Shown piece by piece: positions 5,781 to 8,970 of a DNA stretch of 8,970 bases. Positions within the stretch are counted from its first letter, which is position 1. Each line of letters starts with the position of its first letter. Position numbers and translations under genes: made by a program. Source of the stretch: Deltaproteobacteria bacterium (GTDB lineage Bacteria > Desulfobacterota > Desulfobacteria > Desulfobacterales > ETH-SRB1); assembly GCA_030262795.1 (NCBI GenBank), contig JAJSZO010000103.1, positions 1 through 8,970 of the forward strand, given 5' to 3'. Below the pieces are notes generated by a model. It had not been told where the DNA came from, did not search any database, and saw only the letters and a list, made by a program, of their open reading frames with translations.

Positions 5781-5892
5781 TCAGATCTATCGAATTATTA
5801 GGGGTGTCTTACGGTTTTCCGACCGAAAAGCGGGAGAAAGTGAAGGCGTAACTTGGATTGTGAAAGCAGCCGGGTTGCGCCTTTTCTTTTTT
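5769..5892 (+). promoter_or_regulatory. Leader B: second copy of the candidate attenuator
   Basis: It aligns with leader A over about 100 nt, with the stretch GAGAAAGTGAAGGCGTAACT identical (5834-5853). P1 pairs GTCTTAC (5806-5812) with GTGAAGGC (5840-5847), keeping the same bulged G and replacing a C-G pair of leader A by U-G. P2 pairs TTTTCC (5815-5820) with GGAGAA (5833-5838). AAGGC (5843-5847) is shared between P1 and the terminator, as in leader A. The gene behind it is degraded, so this copy may be a relic or a donor for the other. Confidence 0.65.
5843..5892 (+). terminator. Intrinsic terminator at the end of leader B
   Basis: The stem AAGGCGTAAC (5843-5852) with GTTGCGCCTT (5874-5883), ten pairs including one G-U, is extended by a few further pairs. 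The T-rich tract TTTTCTTTTTT (5882-5892) follows. Compared with the leader A terminator, a U-A pair is replaced by U-G, so the stem is preserved. Confidence 0.8.
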
Positions 5893-6056
5893 AAAACAGG
5901 AGCGGCGATAACCTTGAGTTTGAGGGAAGGCTGGAGAATTCGGATATTCAAACGGTTGGCAAGATTATGTGGACAATGGTTTGAGCTTTTACTGAGGCAG
6001 CTATGAACCAGAGAACAACAACACCGAGAAAATACGGCTAAAACTAAAGTCTGAAA
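5893..6056 (+). other. Degraded coding remnant after leader B
   Basis: No intact gene is present. A ribosome-binding-site-like AGGAG occurs just after the terminator (about 5898), and all frames are closed within about 100 nt. One short open stretch (from 5996) reads EPENNNTEKIRLKLK, which looks like real protein sequence but ends at a stop near 6081. It is probably what is left of the first gene or genes of the locus served by promoter B. Confidence 0.4.
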
Positions 6057-6263
6057 ATGAGGTCGAAGATATCAAAAAGGTGTAAGCATTTTAAGGCTGC
6101 AATTTATGGCGGGTTTAAAGAGATCAAGGGTGTCTGGACCTTTACCAAGATAATGGCGGAGACTCCCCGCAAGGGATCAAAAACCTTGATGCAGTATGAT
6201 AACGTGGATTATAATATTGGACTTTCGGATTCATTCTTTGAGCAGAGTAATCTCAAGAGATAG
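6057..6263 (+). pseudogene. C-terminal fragment of a LolA-like outer-membrane lipoprotein-sorting protein
   Basis: The reading frame yields 68 codons. From about residue 18 it matches the C-terminal end of the LolA-like lipoprotein-sorting family that often accompanies MMPL/RND exporters: GGFKEIKGVWTFTKIMAE, then a KGSKTLMQYDNVDYN segment, then GLSDSFFEQSNLKR at the natural end. Full-length relatives are more than 200 residues, so roughly the first three quarters are missing. The ATG at 6057 is probably an accidental in-frame codon and not a real start. The upstream sequence is degraded. The following gene remnant at 6545 is the usual partner, a beta-barrel outer-membrane protein, which supports the identification. 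The family call is from memory of the motif pattern, hence moderate confidence. Confidence 0.6.
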
Positions 6264-6278
6264 GGGATATCAGTAAAA

Positions 6279-6383
6279 TTATACTTTCCCCCTTTTTTTA
6301 TGTTCTCGAAAATAAATGTAAAGTCCAAATCCAAGAGCCATAAGTACGGCCCCAAGGCCTAAAATGATGAGGTTTTCAAACAT
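6279..6383 (-). CDS. 34-residue single-span membrane protein (putative)
   Basis: The ORF encodes MFENLIILGLGAVLMALG followed by FGLYIYFREHKKRGKV: one hydrophobic helix (about 4-24) and a strongly basic C-terminal tail, so inside-positive topology would place the tail in the cytoplasm. The ATG (6381-6383) has GGGAG about eight bases upstream. The stop of another tiny membrane ORF lies three bases before the start, an operon-like arrangement. I do not recognise the family. Small subunits of oxidases or symporters look similar in general form, but nothing identifies one here. It lies between two plus-strand pseudogenes, so it could also be chance. Confidence 0.45.
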   Translation of the reverse strand: MFENLIILGLGAVLMALGFGLYIYFREHKKRGKV

Positions 6384-6386
6384 AGC

Positions 6387-6482
6387 CTATTCTCCCTTGT
6401 CAACCCAAAATGCTATTATTGCTACCATGGCGGTAATGAGTACACCGAATAAAGTCAAGAAGGTAGCTGATCCTTTTGCCAA
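6387..6482 (-). CDS. Possible 31-residue membrane peptide, TTG start
   Basis: The frame reads AKGSATFLTLFGVLITAMV then AIIAFWVDKGE, one long hydrophobic helix with charged ends. Only a TTG start (6480-6482) is available near the beginning, and the ribosome-binding-site-like AAGGAAAG lies farther upstream than usual. The frame remains open for about a dozen codons before the TTG. It ends three bases before the start of the 34-residue ORF. Either a real small protein gene with an unusual start, the tail of a lost larger gene, or chance. Confidence 0.28.
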   Translation of the reverse strand: MAKGSATFLTLFGVLITAMVAIIAFWVDKGE

Positions 6483-6544
6483 AATGGTTACATCAAGCTT
6501 TCCTTTTAAAATGTCAAAAACAGGTTAAAGAATTTCGCATAATA

Positions 6545-7237
6545 ATGTTAAGCTGGATCACTGTCCTGTCAATTGTTGTTTGCCTTCCTTATACAACCCT
6601 TGCCATTGAAGCAGACCCTTTAAAAGATATGGATCTGAACTCCCTGACTGAGGAAACATCTGTTGAAGAAAAAACGAAAGTCCTTTCAATTAGCGGTTAT
6701 CTGGAAAGCCGCAACCAGTTAAGAGTAAAGGGCATGGATGAACCTATCTCGCTCAGACAGCGGTTGTGGCTGGATTGTTGTCTGGGCCAGGATTGGATCA
6801 GGGGATGGGATCAATCCCATAGACCTGATTAACCCCAAGGATTATCGAGACCCAATTGCAAGCGCCAGGGCAGATGCCAGGCTTCCAATTTTGTTGGTGG
6901 ACGGAATATTCCTGTTGGGACCTGTCACGTTGGAAGGGGTCTTAATCCCAAAGGCAGAGGTAAACGAATTTCCCCTGCCTGATAGCCCGTGGGAACCAAA
7001 GGGGCTGAAAAGCTTAAAAAGAAGTGCTGAATCAGGTGAGATTATTCTTTCCCCTGGAGAAGAACCGGACGACTGGTTTAAGGATTCCGAGTTTGCCCTT
7101 CGAGTCTCCACAGTAACAGGCGGCTTTGACCTGGCGCTTCTTTATTACAACGGCTACACAGATGATCCTGTATATCACCGCGATTTTCTGACCGATGGCA
7201 AGATGCGTTTCACCCCTCGTTATCACCGCTACCAGCG
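6545..7237 (+). pseudogene. Broken beta-barrel outer-membrane protein (DUF1302-like)
   Basis: The first part (ATG at 6545) has a signal peptide (MLSWITVLSIVVCLPYTTLA), an acidic linker and the strand SISGYLESRNQLRVKG, typical of outer-membrane barrels. Near 6765-6800 the homology jumps to another frame. The first frame stops at 6832, while the second continues with DGINPIDLINPKDYRDP, then LPILLVDGIFLLGPVTLEGV and FALRVSTVTGGFDLALLYYN. The INP.D..NP.D.RD pattern is characteristic of DUF1302-type proteins. The barrel parts between the two pieces (tens of residues in relatives) are missing, which indicates an internal deletion with frameshift. Similarity ends abruptly near 7235, with less than the expected barrel length. 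The locus partner is the LolA-like fragment upstream. The pseudogene state is clear; the exact family is less certain. Confidence 0.65.
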
Positions 7238-7726
7238 GCTAGCACCTTTTTCTTTTCTGTTGTTTTGTCGCTTGTGCTTTTTTATTGTTTTTTTCCACCA
7301 ATCCTCAAAGTCATTTTCTTTATTCCACCAGTTGTTTATATCTTTTTCTGAGTTCAGCCAATCCGGGTGATTCCATTTCCACCTATGTTTCACATTCCAT
7401 CCGGTTATTATGATCTTTGTTGTTCCTTTGAATCGCTTTCCGTTTTTTAACTCACCTGAAAGGGTTGCCTCATATTCCTTTCCGGGGCTCATCTTAGGAA
7501 GGGTTTCCATGGCCTTAAACTTGTTGAATTTAACCAGCATCACAGGGCTTTTGTATTTCTCTAATAATTTGCTTCTGTTATGCCACTCTTTAAAGCCTTT
7601 CCTTTCTTTAAGGTAGCGATTCTCTTTTGATTTTATAATTAAAGCTGCCTTTTCCTCATTAAACCTCCAGGGCTGGGGAGACAGCAGATAATTTAACAGC
7701 TCAACTTTCGGAGTTAAAATGTGCAT
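7229..7726 (-). CDS. Hypothetical Trp/Lys-rich protein, possibly a C-terminal fragment
   Basis: The 165-residue reading frame starts at ATG 7724-7726; a TTG start four codons earlier is also possible. There is no ribosome-binding site and no signal peptide, so it may lack its true N-terminus. The middle (PVMLVKFNKFKAME then SGELKNGKRFKGTTKIII) resembles the beta-sandwich end module seen in secreted proteins (pattern MVKF....GEL.DGT.F.G.DTI). The last 55 residues are very basic and tryptophan-rich (HRWKWNHPDWLN, NNWWNKENDFEDWWKK). The stop and last codons lie in the sequence that joins the broken outer-membrane gene, so the C-terminus may be artificial. The 122-bp AT-rich gap upstream shows only a TATAAT-like box. 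Function unknown. Confidence 0.5.
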   Translation of the reverse strand: MHILTPKVELLNYLLSPQPWRFNEEKAALIIKSKENRYLKERKGFKEWHNRSKLLEKYKSPVMLVKFNKFKAMETLPKMSPGKEYEATLSGELKNGKRFKGTTKIIITGWNVKHRWKWNHPDWLNSEKDINNWWNKENDFEDWWKKTIKKHKRQNNRKEKGASRW

Positions 7727-7848
7727 CAATAATTTCAATATGTTACATAGATAAAATCACAAATTTTATAGCATTATAAAGAACTTCTATAGACTATATT
7801 TTGGGCATATATCCACATAACATGTTGAAATAACATAAAATTATATAT

Positions 7849-8580
7849 TTACCTCAAGTCCGAAAGTTGAGTTAACAGGATTGTTTCAGGGACTATTTCT
7901 TTTACACTATACGGTTTTCCTTGATTGTCCTTAAGGTTGGTTATCATGCAAAGGATAGAAACCCTCTCGGCAAAGTACCTGACCCACTTTTTTCCCTCCA
8001 TATGTTTTTTTATCCAGTTGTACCAGTTGAGGCTCCATCTTTTGGGATAAATTTTTATGGCGGAGGATATGATTTCTTCAGGCATAATAAGATCGCGATA
8101 TTTCAAAAGCTCTTCGTCAGTGTTATATTCGATTGTCTGTTTCCATAGCCCATCTTCTTTTATGAAAACCGCCGGGCCAATTAGGATAGATCCATCTTTA
8201 GAAACTATTTTGCCAATTAGGATGACACCATTTTTGTACGGTATTTTGTCAATGATAAAATTTTTATCGCTTTCAGCGACCATATCAAAATTTTTTCCCG
8301 GATCTAAACCAGCTTCTTTAAACAATTTTTTGTTTATTGATACGGTTTCTTTGGTTAATGTCTCATAATACCATTCAAGATCCTTTGCTAATAACGCCGA
8401 AATCTTTGCAGCAAAGGTATTTTCCGGGCTATTGTATTGAGCTTGAGATCTATCAATTATTTCCAATTTTATCGGGTAGTTTGAATCTGATGAATAGGTA
8501 TTTTCACTTACCAGTAAAACAATCAGTATACAAAGAAATATCCATATACATTTAAATCTCATTGCTTTTGCTGTTATCAT
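7849..8580 (-). CDS. Exported hypothetical protein, possible NTF2-like fold
   Basis: A 243-residue protein with a signal peptide or anchor (IWIFLCILIVLLVSE, about 12-26) and a soluble remainder. The stretch SPENTFAAKISALLAKDLEW resembles the start of NTF2/SnoaL-like domains, where a small helix pair is followed by a curved sheet (here GVILIGKIV, ILIGPAVFIKEDGLWKQT). That is only a weak resemblance. Three ATG codons are possible: 8584-8586, 8578-8580 and 8560-8562. I chose 8578-8580 because AGAAG lies nine bases upstream; the last would give the tightest signal peptide (MRFKCIWIF). The gene stands alone, with 46 bp to the fragment upstream. Function unknown. Confidence 0.7.
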   Translation of the reverse strand: MITAKAMRFKCIWIFLCILIVLLVSENTYSSDSNYPIKLEIIDRSQAQYNSPENTFAAKISALLAKDLEWYYETLTKETVSINKKLFKEAGLDPGKNFDMVAESDKNFIIDKIPYKNGVILIGKIVSKDGSILIGPAVFIKEDGLWKQTIEYNTDEELLKYRDLIMPEEIISSAIKIYPKRWSLNWYNWIKKHMEGKKWVRYFAERVSILCMITNLKDNQGKPYSVKEIVPETILLTQLSDLR

Positions 8581-8632
8581 ATACATATTCTTCTAATTTT
8601 CAACTTTCATCTTATTTTAAAGAGGCTACCTT

Positions 8633-8970
8633 CTAAGAACGAGAAAAAACGGTGTAACTATGCCGATGATGCGAGGGAGTAAAGCAGTATTCTTTGAAAA
8701 TCTCCTTGAGTTTGCTCAGTTCGTTCTTCCAGTCGATTGTCTGAGTGTTTATGCTTTCAAGCAATTCACAAAAACTTACTCGACTACCGAGGTCCCAATA
8801 AATTGGACTGCCGATTTTTTCACCCTTTGCCGACCCGCATACAATGATAGCCTTTTTACCATTAGGGGGGTATCCACTCCTCTCTCGTTAGACTTGTGGA
8901 GGGCGGGACTTGCCTCCAATCATATTTGCGTAGGGCGTTGGATCAGTTTGCACCGCCTGTTCCAGTAAAC
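8633..8970 (-). pseudogene. Fragment of an unidentified gene with an in-frame stop
   Basis: One minus-strand frame is coding-like up to the window edge, interrupted by a single TAA at 8888-8890. Before it: LLEQAVQTDPTPYANMIGG. After it: GKKAIIVCGSAKGEKIGSP, IYWDLGSRVSFCELLES and WKNELSKLKEIFKEYC, ending at 8633. No ATG start follows the TAA, so the downstream part is unlikely to be an independent gene, which supports one disrupted gene. I do not recognise the family. The plus-strand ORF over the same bases has less protein-like composition. The 5' part lies outside the window. Confidence 0.4.

Noticed and set aside
8660..8968. Plus-strand ORF of 102 codons.
   Set aside because: It is the mirror of a more protein-like minus-strand frame, with no ribosome-binding site and no recognisable motif.
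1..8970. CRISPR arrays, tRNA or rRNA genes and insertion-sequence transposases.
   Set aside because: I looked for regularly spaced repeats, cloverleaf patterns and transposase motifs and saw none; the repeats present are tandem or palindromic.

Overview
The window reads as a piece of a Gram-negative, probably anaerobic, Desulfobacterota-type chromosome (Desulfobacterales-like is my guess). The reasons are a TtpC/DUF3450-type TonB operon, a LolA-like/beta-barrel outer-membrane locus of the kind that accompanies MMPL exporters, and short wordy intergenic repeats. That placement is inference; no marker gene is present.

Layout. Positions 39-4021 (minus strand) hold a compact five-gene energy-transduction operon, transcribed in the order DUF3450 coiled-coil protein, TtpC-like MotA/TolQ/ExbB protein, ExbB, ExbD, TonB. 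The genes overlap or nearly abut, except for a repeat-filled gap before exbB. Positions 4423-5391 (minus) encode a cation diffusion facilitator (CDF) metal transporter. Positions 5893-7237 (plus) hold the wreck of an outer-membrane locus: the C-terminal end of a LolA-like lipoprotein-sorting protein and a deleted, frameshifted, truncated beta-barrel protein, with two tiny minus-strand membrane ORFs between them. Positions 7229-8970 (minus) hold two unrecognised proteins and a broken gene fragment.

Regulation is the most interesting part. Three promoters share one plan: a perfect TTGACA -35, a 17-18 bp spacer, an AT-rich -10, and TCTAA/TTAGA half-sites at or just after the -10. They point to the TonB operon (A, about 4355-4383), the CDF gene (C, about 5577-5605) and the decayed outer-membrane locus (B, about 5740-5768). 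Promoters A and B are each followed by the same structured leader RNA. In both copies a two-stem fold uses an AAGGC segment that is also the 5' arm of a strong intrinsic terminator with a U-run, so the two folds exclude each other. The copies differ at paired positions in ways that keep pairing. This looks like an attenuator or riboswitch-type control of TonB energy supply; I do not recognise its class.

Between the leader A terminator and the first TonB-operon gene lies a 185-bp imperfect palindrome spanning 4033-4217. Its wobble pairs fall almost entirely on one strand. Short tandem repeats have also entered the operon: a 7-nt repeat inside the tonB coding region and a repeat block that separates exbB from the nearest ribosome-binding site.

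Together the genes suggest metal-responsive control of outer-membrane import energy (TonB complex) and metal export (CDF), with a formerly co-controlled outer-membrane locus now in decay.
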